Assembly: GCA_007123785.1 (NCBI GenBank)
Contig: SLGL01000340.1
Span: 1-11,758 of the forward strand
Origin: Balneolaceae bacterium
Lineage (GTDB): Bacteria; Bacteroidota; Rhodothermia; Balneolales; Balneolaceae
Length of the DNA stretch: 11,758 nucleotides
Reading direction: 5' to 3'
Of the stretch, positions 1 to 6,940 are shown piece after piece (the stretch's first letter is position 1; each line of letters begins with the position of its first letter). The notes under the pieces are model-generated. The model did no database searches. It saw only the letters and a program-made list of their open reading frames with translations, and was not told where the DNA came from. The translations under genes were made by a program, and so were the position numbers.

Positions 1-92
1 CCTACATGATGATTAAAAAAAAGTAACTTTGTAACATTTCACACCCCGCAAGCTTCCTTTCACGGATTTCACTGTTCATCGCTGCAGGCTCT

Positions 93-107
93 CCCACTTT
101 CCTCCAC
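93..107 (-). promoter_or_regulatory. Possible second, inverted MraZ-type box pair
   Basis: On the minus strand there is GTGGA (107 to 103) followed by GTGGG (97 to 93), again at exactly 10-bp spacing as in the main operator at 243-268. The 10-mer TCTCCCACTT at 90-99 is the perfect reverse complement of AAGTGGGAGA at 251-260, inside the main operator. This could be a second MraZ contact, for DNA looping or for control of a leftward promoter, or simply chance in a pyrimidine-rich block. Only two of the expected three units are present. Confidence 0.35.
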
Positions 108-144
108 CCCTGTCACTATAAGCATTAAAACCAGCCTGAAGCTA

Positions 145-179
145 TTTTAAAGTACATTTTTGATGGTACAGCTTTAAAA
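145..179. repeat. Imperfect AT-rich inverted repeat (hairpin)
   Basis: TTTTAAAG at 145-152 pairs with CTTTAAAA at 172-179. The stem extends by TAC (153-155) with GTA (166-168) across a 3-nt bulge at 169-171, leaving a 10-nt loop. It is too AT-rich for a strong intrinsic terminator, although A- and T-runs flank it. It might end a gene left of the window or be a regulator site; no partner is visible. Confidence 0.3.
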
Positions 180-212
180 ATAAACGGTTGTTTTAATTAC
201 TACATTTTCCTC

Positions 213-242
213 TTGACAAAATAGGGGGCTTTGGGGTACATT
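213..242 (+). promoter_or_regulatory. mraZ/dcw operon promoter
   Basis: A perfect TTGACA -35 lies at 213-218, followed by an 18-bp spacer and TACATT at 237-242 (4 of 6 to TATAAT). The same bases TACATTGT also fit most of the Bacteroidota-type -7 element TAnnTTTG. The predicted start is near 249-250, giving a leader of roughly 90 nt to the mraZ GTG. MraZ-type repeats cover the -10 end and the start, as expected for an autorepressed promoter. The start site is inferred, not shown. Confidence 0.65.
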
Positions 243-268
243 GTGGGGAGAAGTGGGAGATAGTGGGG
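243..268 (+). promoter_or_regulatory. MraZ operator: three GTGGG repeats, 10-bp period
   Basis: GTGGG occurs at 243-247, 253-257 and 263-267, so the TGGGN units (244-248, 254-258, 264-268) are separated by exactly 5 nt. Escherichia coli MraZ is known to bind three TGGGN repeats with 5-nt spacers just upstream of mraZ, and this arrangement matches. The repeats overlap the predicted -10 and transcription start, so binding should block transcription of the whole cluster. Further G-runs at 224-228 and 233-236 are out of register and are not counted. Confidence 0.75.
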
Positions 269-337
269 AATTAGACCGTATCTTTATCAATACCTGCTAT
301 CCAATTAAATTTAGCAATCAAAATTCAGAGATCTCTC

Positions 338-802
338 GTGCCAAGTTTCAAAGGGCAATATGAACACAGTGTAGATAATAAAGGCCGTGTTGCTTTCCCT
401 GCTAAACTGCGCAAACTCGTCAACCCCGATGCTAACGACCGTTTCACAATTCTTCGCGGCCTCGAGCCCTGTCTCTACTTATATCCACAAGATCAGTGGG
501 AAGCTGTAGAAGATAAACTTGCCAGTATAAACAGTTTCAGGAAAAACGGACGTACAGTAATCCGTAATTTTTTAAGATATGCAGAAGATCTGGCATTAGA
601 TAAACAAAACCGGATCTCACTCCCCTCCCACCTGATGGAGTGGTCTGATATTAATTCATCTGCCATATTCATCGGCAGCGGCGACCGTATTGAAATTTGG
701 TCGCCCGGCAAACTCGAGGAAATTGATAACGAACTCGATTTCGAAGCATACCAGGAACTTTTTGAACAGGTTATGGGAGATGAACCACAACATGGACTTT
801 GA
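338..802 (+). CDS. mraZ: Transcriptional regulator MraZ
   Basis: MraZ is a DNA-binding, ring-forming repressor of the division/wall cluster in which it is the first gene. The 154-residue product has the two AbrB-like half-domains of the family, each with a DxxxR signature: D13-NKG-R17 in SVDNKGRVAFPAKLR and D88-KQN-R92 in LDKQNRISLPSHL. Length is normal for the family (about 150). The start is GTG: there is no in-frame ATG upstream, and the N-terminus FKGQYEHSVDNKGR aligns with the usual family start. Only a weak AGAG at 327-330 could serve as ribosome binding site, and it sits in a 10-bp palindrome. Its presumed operator lies about 70-95 bp upstream, consistent with autorepression. The family assignment is secure; the regulatory link here is inference. 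Confidence 0.97.
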   Translation: MPSFKGQYEHSVDNKGRVAFPAKLRKLVNPDANDRFTILRGLEPCLYLYPQDQWEAVEDKLASINSFRKNGRTVIRNFLRYAEDLALDKQNRISLPSHLMEWSDINSSAIFIGSGDRIEIWSPGKLEEIDNELDFEAYQELFEQVMGDEPQHGL

Positions 803-1727
803 GATTATGGCTGAATATCATCCACATACCCCCGTTTTACTCGATGTTTCTGTTGAATTTCTTATTACAGACAAATCGGGTATTTATATCGATGCAACTC
901 TTGGCGGAGGCGGGCACAGCATAAAAATATTGAAACATCTGAAAAAAACTGCCATTCTGATGGGTGTGGACCAGGATACTGAAGCCCACCAGGCTGCCTC
1001 GATAAAAATTGGTGATGATCCGCGTTTTGAACCCATAACAGGTAACTTCGGTCATCTATCAACCATTATTCCCAAACAGTATCACGGAAAAGTATCTGGT
1101 ATACTGTTCGACCTGGGTATTTCAACACACCAGATCAAAGCACCGGAACGCGGATTCAGTTTTCAGCACGATGGCCCACTGGATATGCGCATGAGTGAAC
1201 TAAGCGGAGTTTCGGCTTATGAGGTCGTGAACAACTACGATTATGAAAAGCTGCGTGACATCATTTTCCACTACGGTGAAGAACGGCTGAGCCGGCAGAT
1301 TGCAAAATCGATTATCGAAAAGCGTCCTGTTGAAACGACTCTCCAGCTACGCGATGCAATCGAAAGCGTACTCTACGGCCCTCATATCATCAAATCAGTT
1401 GCGAGAGTATTTCAGGCCATCCGTATTGAGGTGAACCGTGAACTGGATATGTTGAAAGAAGGCTTGCAGGATTCACTTGAACTTTTGAAAACCGGCGGGC
1501 GGATCGTAGCCATTTCGTACCACTCACTGGAAGACCGGATTGTAAAAAACTTTTTTAAGAGTGGAAATTTTGAAGGAACCGTGGAAAAAGATTTTTTCGG
1601 TAACCCGATCAATCCTATTAAAGTGATTACCAAACAGATTATCACTCCCTCTGATGAAGAGACAGAGGCCAACCCTGCTGCCAGAAGCGCCAAGCTGCGA
1701 GTGGCAGAAAAAGCGACGGAGGGATAA
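792..1727 (+). CDS. rsmH: 16S rRNA (cytosine(1402)-N(4))-methyltransferase RsmH (MraW)
   Basis: RsmH uses S-adenosylmethionine to methylate N4 of C1402 in the decoding centre of 16S rRNA. From this start the protein is 311 residues, as in the family. Visible motifs: SAM-binding DATLGGGGH at 34-42, FDLGIS at 106-111, RGFSF and GPLDMRM at 120-134, RVFQAIRIEVN at 205-215, ISYHSLEDRIVK at 241-252, and a C-terminal RSAKLRVAEK. The start is uncertain. ATG 792 overlaps the end of mraZ by 11 nt and has GGGAG (775-779) upstream. ATG 807 (MAEYHPHTPVLL, 4 nt after the mraZ stop) would give the shortest family-like N-terminus, and ATG 780 is also in frame. An open frame extends back to 690 inside mraZ, but that part shows no family similarity. 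It follows mraZ in nearly all bacteria that have the cluster. Confidence 0.95.
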   Translation: MDFEIMAEYHPHTPVLLDVSVEFLITDKSGIYIDATLGGGGHSIKILKHLKKTAILMGVDQDTEAHQAASIKIGDDPRFEPITGNFGHLSTIIPKQYHGKVSGILFDLGISTHQIKAPERGFSFQHDGPLDMRMSELSGVSAYEVVNNYDYEKLRDIIFHYGEERLSRQIAKSIIEKRPVETTLQLRDAIESVLYGPHIIKSVARVFQAIRIEVNRELDMLKEGLQDSLELLKTGGRIVAISYHSLEDRIVKNFFKSGNFEGTVEKDFFGNPINPIKVITKQIITPSDEETEANPAARSAKLRVAEKATEG

Positions 1728-2161
1728 TGTTCGTCAAATCCCATTCAAAAACCAGGTTCCAGGGAATTTCAGGTGGAAAACCCTCCGAAAACAAAAAAAG
1801 AAGTTTGTTTTCAAAGAACTTACATACAGACGGCGCTGCTTCACCCCATGGCAGACGCATTACAGACCAACAGACCAAAAAAAACAAACTTCCGGCTTTT
1901 ACCCCCTGGAAGGTTGTGCTCGCAAGTTTTTTGATCGGAATTTGCGGGATTTTTTATATCGGCCATGTGTTCAGCACACAACAGGCCTTAATGGAAGTGA
2001 ATCAGCTCGAAAACGAGTATAACAAGGCAAAACGCCTTTACCACGAACAGAGACTGGTTTACGATAGAATGACCGGGCCCAAAGAGATCTACCAGCAAGC
2101 CCGCAGCCAGGGATTCGTAAATGCAGGACCGGCAGACCAAATTATCTATATCACCAAATAG
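1727..2161 (+). CDS. ftsL: FtsL-like cell division protein (single-pass, coiled coil)
   Basis: This is identified by position between rsmH and ftsI and by topology, since FtsL sequences diverge strongly. The 144-residue product has a basic, low-complexity cytoplasmic N-terminus of about 60 residues, one membrane helix at about 62-83 (WKVVLASFLIGICGIFYIGHVF), then a periplasmic helical stretch at about 85-115 (LMEVNQLENEYNKAKRLYHE) that could form a coiled coil, and a short tail. FtsL with FtsB and FtsQ activates the FtsW-FtsI synthase at the septum. The ATG overlaps the rsmH stop by one base (TAATG) and has a close GGAGGG at 1718-1723, so translation is probably coupled. The cytoplasmic tail is longer than in E. 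coli FtsL. Gene name confidence is moderate because it rests on synteny. Confidence 0.85.
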   Translation: MFVKSHSKTRFQGISGGKPSENKKRSLFSKNLHTDGAASPHGRRITDQQTKKNKLPAFTPWKVVLASFLIGICGIFYIGHVFSTQQALMEVNQLENEYNKAKRLYHEQRLVYDRMTGPKEIYQQARSQGFVNAGPADQIIYITK

Positions 2162-2175
2162 CTACATAAAGCAGT

Positions 2176-4317
2176 ATGAAAGAACGCAGCTCCATTATGG
2201 GCCGTATGTTTTTGCTTTTGGGATTGCTTTTGCTTCTCCCTGCCGGAATTCTTCTGCAAATGTTGCGGGTAAACCTGGTTGAAGGAGACGGCTTCCGTGA
2301 ACTCTGGAGCTCCCAGGCCATCGATTACATTTCGATACCGGCCGAACGCGGTTATATCTATGATACAAACGGCTCTATTCTTGCTGCAAACACAGTAATC
2401 TATCAAGTTGCCATCGATCCGCACTCGATTGATGATCCCTCTCAAATCGAGAATATAGCTTCAACACTCAGCAGCCATACAGGGCGTACGGCTCAGTATT
2501 ACCGTAATCGCATCAGGCAGGCTTCGACTCAATCTAAATATGTAGTCCTCGAACGAAGTGTTCCGGTTCAGACCTACGAAGACCTCAATGAACTTAACAT
2601 CCGCGGCCTTATTCTGGAAGAGCAGTACCGGCGTAATTACAGTTTCGGCTCACTTTCCGCACATCTGCTCGGTTTTGTAAATCATAACCTTACAGGCATG
2701 GAAGGCCTGGAAGCACGTTACAACGATCTGTTAAAGGGGAATGATGGCCTTCAGCAAGTCCGGAAGGACCGCCTAAACCAGGTTTTTGCATATGTGGGAG
2801 CTCCCCGTAAACTTCCCAAACAGGGACATTCTCTTCATACCACAATCAATGCTCAAATACAGGCAATTGTGGAAGAGGAACTCGAGGTTGGAATTCAGAA
2901 CCACCGTGCAAAACAGGGTACGGCCATTGTGATGAATCCCAAAACCGGTGCCATCAAAGCTCTGGCCAATTATCCCACATTTAACCCGAATTCTCCTGCT
3001 TCTGTCCAAAATGAAAACCGCAGAAATTTTGCGGTATCAGATATGATTGAGCCGGGCTCCACATTTAAACTGGCTACAGCTATTGCTGCTGTAGAACAAA
3101 ATGCAGTTCGGTTTGATGAAATTTTTGAAACTCCTGAAAATGGCTCCAGAATGATCCATGGCCAGGCCATGCGCGATCACATTCCTCTTGGTGATCTTTA
3201 CTTTTCTGATGTGATAGCAAGATCGTCGAATATCGCCACTTCAGAAATTGCAATGAGACTGGAACCGGATGTCTTTTATCAATATGCACGAAATCTGGGC
3301 TTTGGCACACCCACGAGAATCGACTTGCCCGGTGAGCGGGGAGGCCGGCTTCAGCGCCCTTATGAATGGAGCCGTGTAACCCTTCCGTGGATGTCGATCG
3401 GGTATGAAGTGCAGGTTACACCCATCCAGCTCATTCAGGCCTATGCAGCTTTTGCAAATGGCGGTGCCATGATGAAACCTTACGTGGTTGACCGGGTAAC
3501 CGATGAATATGGAAATATCAAAAAACAGAAAAAACCGCAAAAAGTGAGGCAGGTCGCCAAAAAACAGACTATTGAAAGACTTATGCCCGTTTTCGAACAA
3601 GTTGTATCTGATTCAGGGACTGCAAGCTGGGCATCCATTGACGGCCTGCGAATTGCCGGGAAAACCGGTACGGCTCAAAAATATATCGATGGACGGTATC
3701 AAACCAGGTACCGGGCTTCTTTTGTAGGATTTTTCCCTGTTGATGATCCCGAATATGTAATTCTGATCATACTGGATGAACCACGAACCAGTATTTTCGG
3801 AGGGTTCACATCTGGATCCGTTTTTAAGGAAATTGCCACGCGGGTCTCCTCTCTCGGAAATAACATTCAGCGCACACCTGACTCTGATGCCATTGCTGAA
3901 GAAAGAACTGTGGTTATTCCCCGGCTTCAAGGCCTGAACAGCAGCCAGGCATCTGCCCTGTTGAAACGAAGTGGAATCCCCTTCACTGTAGAAGGAAATG
4001 GTGCTGCCGTTTTGGAACAGAGTCCCGCACCGGGTGAAATCATGTCACCCAATACGCCTATCAGGCTTACTCTCGGTGTTGATAGCGATGATTCTATCCC
4101 AGAAGGATACACCCGGATACCTGATTTGACACATTTCAACATGAGACAGGCCACACATCTGCTGATGAGCCGCGGCCTGAACATAGAAACAGTAGGATCC
4201 GGCACGATTTACACACAATTTCCCCGCGCCGGAGACCTTATGCAAAAAGGGCGGATAGTCACCGTTCGCGGTAAAGCAAGGCCCATTAACCAGGTAAGTT
4301 CAATCGTAACGAATTAA
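2176..4317 (+). CDS. ftsI: Penicillin-binding protein FtsI (PBP3-type transpeptidase) with two PASTA domains
   Basis: This class B penicillin-binding protein crosslinks septal peptidoglycan together with FtsW. It has 713 residues. A short cytoplasmic tail is followed by a membrane anchor at about 9-31 and a PBP dimerisation region starting near 55 (RGYIYDTNGSILA). The transpeptidase domain spans about 245-560 with all three active-site motifs: SxxK at S295-K298 (PGSTFK), SxN at S350-S351-N352 and KTGT at 496-499. Two C-terminal PASTA repeats follow, at about 579-634 and 646-700, so the protein is well longer than E. coli FtsI (588). The start is the first ATG, 14 bp after ftsL, without a clear ribosome binding site; ATG 2197 is a possible alternative. 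The stop overlaps the murE ATG by one base. PASTA domains in FtsI-type proteins fit the Bacteroidota-like group. The family is certain. Confidence 0.96.
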   Translation: MKERSSIMGRMFLLLGLLLLLPAGILLQMLRVNLVEGDGFRELWSSQAIDYISIPAERGYIYDTNGSILAANTVIYQVAIDPHSIDDPSQIENIASTLSSHTGRTAQYYRNRIRQASTQSKYVVLERSVPVQTYEDLNELNIRGLILEEQYRRNYSFGSLSAHLLGFVNHNLTGMEGLEARYNDLLKGNDGLQQVRKDRLNQVFAYVGAPRKLPKQGHSLHTTINAQIQAIVEEELEVGIQNHRAKQGTAIVMNPKTGAIKALANYPTFNPNSPASVQNENRRNFAVSDMIEPGSTFKLATAIAAVEQNAVRFDEIFETPENGSRMIHGQAMRDHIPLGDLYFSDVIARSSNIATSEIAMRLEPDVFYQYARNLGFGTPTRIDLPGERGGRLQRPYEWSRVTLPWMSIGYEVQVTPIQLIQAYAAFANGGAMMKPYVVDRVTDEYGNIKKQKKPQKVRQVAKKQTIERLMPVFEQVVSDSGTASWASIDGLRIAGKTGTAQKYIDGRYQTRYRASFVGFFPVDDPEYVILIILDEPRTSIFGGFTSGSVFKEIATRVSSLGNNIQRTPDSDAIAEERTVVIPRLQGLNSSQASALLKRSGIPFTVEGNGAAVLEQSPAPGEIMSPNTPIRLTLGVDSDDSIPEGYTRIPDLTHFNMRQATHLLMSRGLNIETVGSGTIYTQFPRAGDLMQKGRIVTVRGKARPINQVSSIVTN

Positions 4318-5804
4318 TGAAGTTTGAAGAGATCATAGAATTTTGCAATCCTGTTTCTGTACTTGGAGAAAAATCAGGTGCTATCGGTAAACTTTGCCAG
4401 GATTCGCGTGAAGTCCAAAAAGGCGATCTTTTTATTGCCGTAAAAGGGCTGCGTTCCGATGGGCACAATTTCATCCATGAAGCGGTGCATCGCGGAGCTT
4501 CAGTCATCATTTCGGAACAAGAACTTTCTCCCGTTCCGGGTATTGCCATCCTCACTGTTAAAAACACTCGGACACTTTTAGGGCCGCTTGCACAAAAAAT
4601 GGCTGGTGAACCGGCCAAAAAACTTACCGTAATCGGTATCACCGGAACAAATGGCAAGACCACCGTTGCAACCCTCCTGTGGCAAATACTAACCAAACTC
4701 AACCTCAAGACGTCACTCCTTGGAACGGTAGAAAAGCGTGTGAATGAGAATGTTTACAAAAGCCGTCTCACTACAGCCGATCCCATTGAAATTGCAGCCG
4801 ATATGAAACAAATGGCAGAAGCAGGCAGCCGGTATCTTGTGATGGAAGTTTCATCCCACGCCCTGGACCAAAGCCGTGTATTGGGTATTCCGTTTGATGT
4901 GGCTGTATTTACCAACCTGAGCCACGATCACCTGGACTACCACGAATCGATGGCTGAGTATGCCTCGGCCAAGAAGAAATTGTTCACCTCACTGGATAAC
5001 AAATGTTGGGCCATCACCAATGCCGATGACCCAAAAGGCCTCTGGATGGTTGATTCAACCCCGGCTAAAGTGATCAGCTTTAGTTTCGAAGACAAAGGAT
5101 TACTGAGTGCTGTCATCCTCACATCGGATGCATCCGGAATGACCATCTCCCTTGACGGAACCGAATTTACGACACCACTCGTAGGGCGGTTCAACGCATA
5201 TAATGTGACAGAAGCTTTACTCATCTGCACGGCCCTTGGACTGGATGGAACCAGCGTGACAGGAATTCTCCCTGAATGCACCGGAGCAGCCGGCCGCATG
5301 GAGCGGATCAATGATCCGGAGCGAATTGGCCAGGAACCGATGGTTTTTGTGGATTATGCACATACTCCCAACGCACTCGAAAACGTAGCTTCTACCCTCA
5401 AAGAACTCAAAACCCGTGGCCAGCGGCTTACTATTGTCTTTGGCTGCGGAGGCGATCGCGACAAAAAAAAGCGCCCTGAAATGGCAAAAATCGCGGAGAA
5501 ATATGGTGACAAAATTATTGTCACGTCCGACAATCCCAGAACCGAAGTCCCCGAAGCCATCATACGCGACATCATGACAGGCTTCAGTAAACCTGAAGCC
5601 GTTCAGGCGATTACTTTACGTGAAAAAGCCATCCGTACTGCAATTAAGCAGGCCGGAAAGAAAAGCATGGTGCTGATTGCAGGTAAAGGACATGAAACCT
5701 ATCAGGAAATAAACGGCGAACGAATTCATTTTGATGATCGTGAAATTGCCCGTAATGCACTTGTGTCCATCAACAATCACCCCGAAAAAGAGGAGGTGAA
5801 CTGA
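4317..5804 (+). CDS. murE: UDP-MurNAc-L-alanyl-D-glutamate:meso-2,6-diaminopimelate ligase MurE
   Basis: MurE adds the third residue of the peptidoglycan stem peptide, using ATP, in the cytoplasm. The 495-residue protein shows the three Mur ligase domains. The ATP loop is GTNGKT at 110-115; K219 in YASAKKKLF fits the carbamylated lysine; GRMER is at 326-330, DYAHTPNAL at 346-354 and KGHETYQ at 457-463. DNPR at 405-408 is the substrate-specificity motif of meso-diaminopimelate enzymes, so this cell wall should be diaminopimelate-based rather than lysine-based. The ATG overlaps the ftsI stop by one base, and its own stop overlaps the mraY ATG by one base. A perfect ribosome binding site for mraY is embedded in its last codons (KEEVN). 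murF, the usual next gene in Proteobacteria, is absent here. Confidence 0.97.
   Translation: MKFEEIIEFCNPVSVLGEKSGAIGKLCQDSREVQKGDLFIAVKGLRSDGHNFIHEAVHRGASVIISEQELSPVPGIAILTVKNTRTLLGPLAQKMAGEPAKKLTVIGITGTNGKTTVATLLWQILTKLNLKTSLLGTVEKRVNENVYKSRLTTADPIEIAADMKQMAEAGSRYLVMEVSSHALDQSRVLGIPFDVAVFTNLSHDHLDYHESMAEYASAKKKLFTSLDNKCWAITNADDPKGLWMVDSTPAKVISFSFEDKGLLSAVILTSDASGMTISLDGTEFTTPLVGRFNAYNVTEALLICTALGLDGTSVTGILPECTGAAGRMERINDPERIGQEPMVFVDYAHTPNALENVASTLKELKTRGQRLTIVFGCGGDRDKKKRPEMAKIAEKYGDKIIVTSDNPRTEVPEAIIRDIMTGFSKPEAVQAITLREKAIRTAIKQAGKKSMVLIAGKGHETYQEINGERIHFDDREIARNALVSINNHPEKEEVN
5580..5600 (+). repeat. Perfect 8-bp hairpin inside murE
   Basis: GGCTTCAG at 5580-5587 and CTGAAGCC at 5593-5600 are perfect reverse complements around a 5-nt loop. 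There is no following T-run, so it is not an intrinsic terminator. It encodes part of the C-terminal MurE domain and may simply be a coincidence of coding sequence. Confidence 0.4.
5791..5798 (+). promoter_or_regulatory. Full-length Shine-Dalgarno AGGAGGTG for mraY
   Basis: AGGAGGTG is fully complementary to the standard 16S rRNA tail and ends 5 nt before the mraY ATG at 5804. It is the strongest ribosome binding site in the window; most junctions here have weak or no such sequence. It fixes the mraY start and suggests that mraY, whose start overlaps the murE stop, is translated by new initiation as well as by coupling. Confidence 0.85.
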
Positions 5805-6940
5805 TGTTATACGAACTGCTTTCATGGATAAATCAGACCATTAGTCCCCCGGGATTCGGAGCGTTCGATTTTATCACAACGCGAACAGCGTTTGCCTCAG
5901 CTACAGCACTCATTATCAGCCTGATAATTGGAAAAAAGATCATCCAATGGCTCAAACGAATGCAGCTGAAAGAGAATATTCGTGATGATATCGGATTAAA
6001 ATCGCATCTGAGTAAAGCGGATACACCAACAATGGGAGGTGTCATCATCATTCTGGCGACGGTGATTCCTGCATTACTATGGATGCGCATGGACAGTATC
6101 TATACATGGATGATCATATTTGTGGTACTTGTATTGGGTGCTGTAGGCTTTGTTGATGATTATATTAAAGTTGTTCGAAAAGATAAATCCGGTCTTCACG
6201 GATGGTTTAAAATTATCGGTCAGGTACTGGTTGGAACCGTTCTTGGAGTTACTCTCTACTTTTGGCCTGCATTCGAAGAGTATAACACCCTTACCACTGT
6301 CCCATTCCTTAAGGAGGTCAATATCGATTACGCATTTTTTGGTGATGAATACGGCTGGCTGGTGTTCATACCGGTAGTCATTTTTATCATCACCGGCGTG
6401 AGCAATGCCGCAAATCTGACCGACGGGCTTGACGGGCTTCTTTCCGGTACATCTGCAATTGCCGGGGTAATTCTGGGAATTTTCGCCTACGTCTCGGGAC
6501 GTGTTGACTTTTCTGAGTTTCTGAACATTATGTATCTGCCGGGAGCCGGTGAACTGACCATATTTGCCGCTTCACTGGTTGGGGCCTGTCTCGGTTTTCT
6601 TTGGTATAACGCCTATCCCGCATCGGTGTTCATGGGTGATACCGGCTCGCTTGCCCTCGGCGGAGCACTTGGCGCCCTTGCTGTGATGATCCACAAAGAG
6701 CTTCTGCTCCCAATAATCTGTGGCATTTTTGTAGTTGAAGCTCTCTCGGTAATCATCCAGACTTCGTGGTTTAAATACACGCGTAAAATATATGGAGAAG
6801 GACAGCGAATTTTTCTAATGGCTCCGATTCATCATCATTTTGAAAAACAGGGCTGGTCTGAATCGAAGATTGTAGTTCGTTTCTGGATCATCGCCATATT
6901 ACTTGGAATTTTAAGCCTCTTAACCCTCAAACTGCGATGA
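5804..6940 (+). CDS. mraY: Phospho-N-acetylmuramoyl-pentapeptide transferase MraY
   Basis: MraY transfers phospho-MurNAc-pentapeptide from UDP to undecaprenyl phosphate, making lipid I at the inner membrane. The 378-residue protein is strongly hydrophobic with about ten membrane segments. Family motifs in order: KADTPTMGG at 71-79; the Asp pair D118-D119 in FVDDYIKV; NLTDGLDGL at 204-212; FMGDTGSLALGG at 276-287, with catalytic-site Asp D279; and the HHH motif at 343-345 in PIHHHFEKQGW. It is slightly longer than E. coli MraY (360), mainly through a loop around 155-185. The ATG overlaps the murE stop by one base and is preceded by a perfect Shine-Dalgarno at 5791-5798. The stop overlaps murD in an ATGA. 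Confidence 0.97.
   Translation: MLYELLSWINQTISPPGFGAFDFITTRTAFASATALIISLIIGKKIIQWLKRMQLKENIRDDIGLKSHLSKADTPTMGGVIIILATVIPALLWMRMDSIYTWMIIFVVLVLGAVGFVDDYIKVVRKDKSGLHGWFKIIGQVLVGTVLGVTLYFWPAFEEYNTLTTVPFLKEVNIDYAFFGDEYGWLVFIPVVIFIITGVSNAANLTDGLDGLLSGTSAIAGVILGIFAYVSGRVDFSEFLNIMYLPGAGELTIFAASLVGACLGFLWYNAYPASVFMGDTGSLALGGALGALAVMIHKELLLPIICGIFVVEALSVIIQTSWFKYTRKIYGEGQRIFLMAPIHHHFEKQGWSESKIVVRFWIIAILLGILSLLTLKLR

Larger units (their letters stand above)
1..337. other. Intergenic control region upstream of mraZ
   Basis: No convincing gene lies here; stops are frequent in all + frames and no ATG precedes mraZ in its frame. The stretch is AT-rich at both ends, with a pyrimidine-rich block at about 88-113 (CTCTCCCACTTTCCTCCACC). 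It holds the mraZ promoter at 213-242, three MraZ-type repeats at 243-268, an inverted pair of similar units at 93-107, an imperfect hairpin at 145-179 and a 10-bp palindrome at 327-336. The upstream neighbour is outside the window, so it is unknown whether this is a divergent or a tandem intergenic region. Confidence 0.8.

Noticed and set aside
690..791. N-terminal extension of rsmH starting at 690 within mraZ
   Set aside because: The added 34 residues overlap mraZ coding sequence and show no RsmH similarity; family members begin near the YHPHTPVLL segment.
1654..2022. 122-codon + strand frame overlapping the end of rsmH and most of ftsL
   Set aside because: It is an out-of-frame shadow, rich in Arg, Lys and Pro with no membrane helix, while ftsL in the other frame has a clear one and a coupled start.
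5580..5600. Intrinsic terminator inside murE
   Set aside because: The stem is perfect but has no T-run and lies in the middle of an intact coding sequence.
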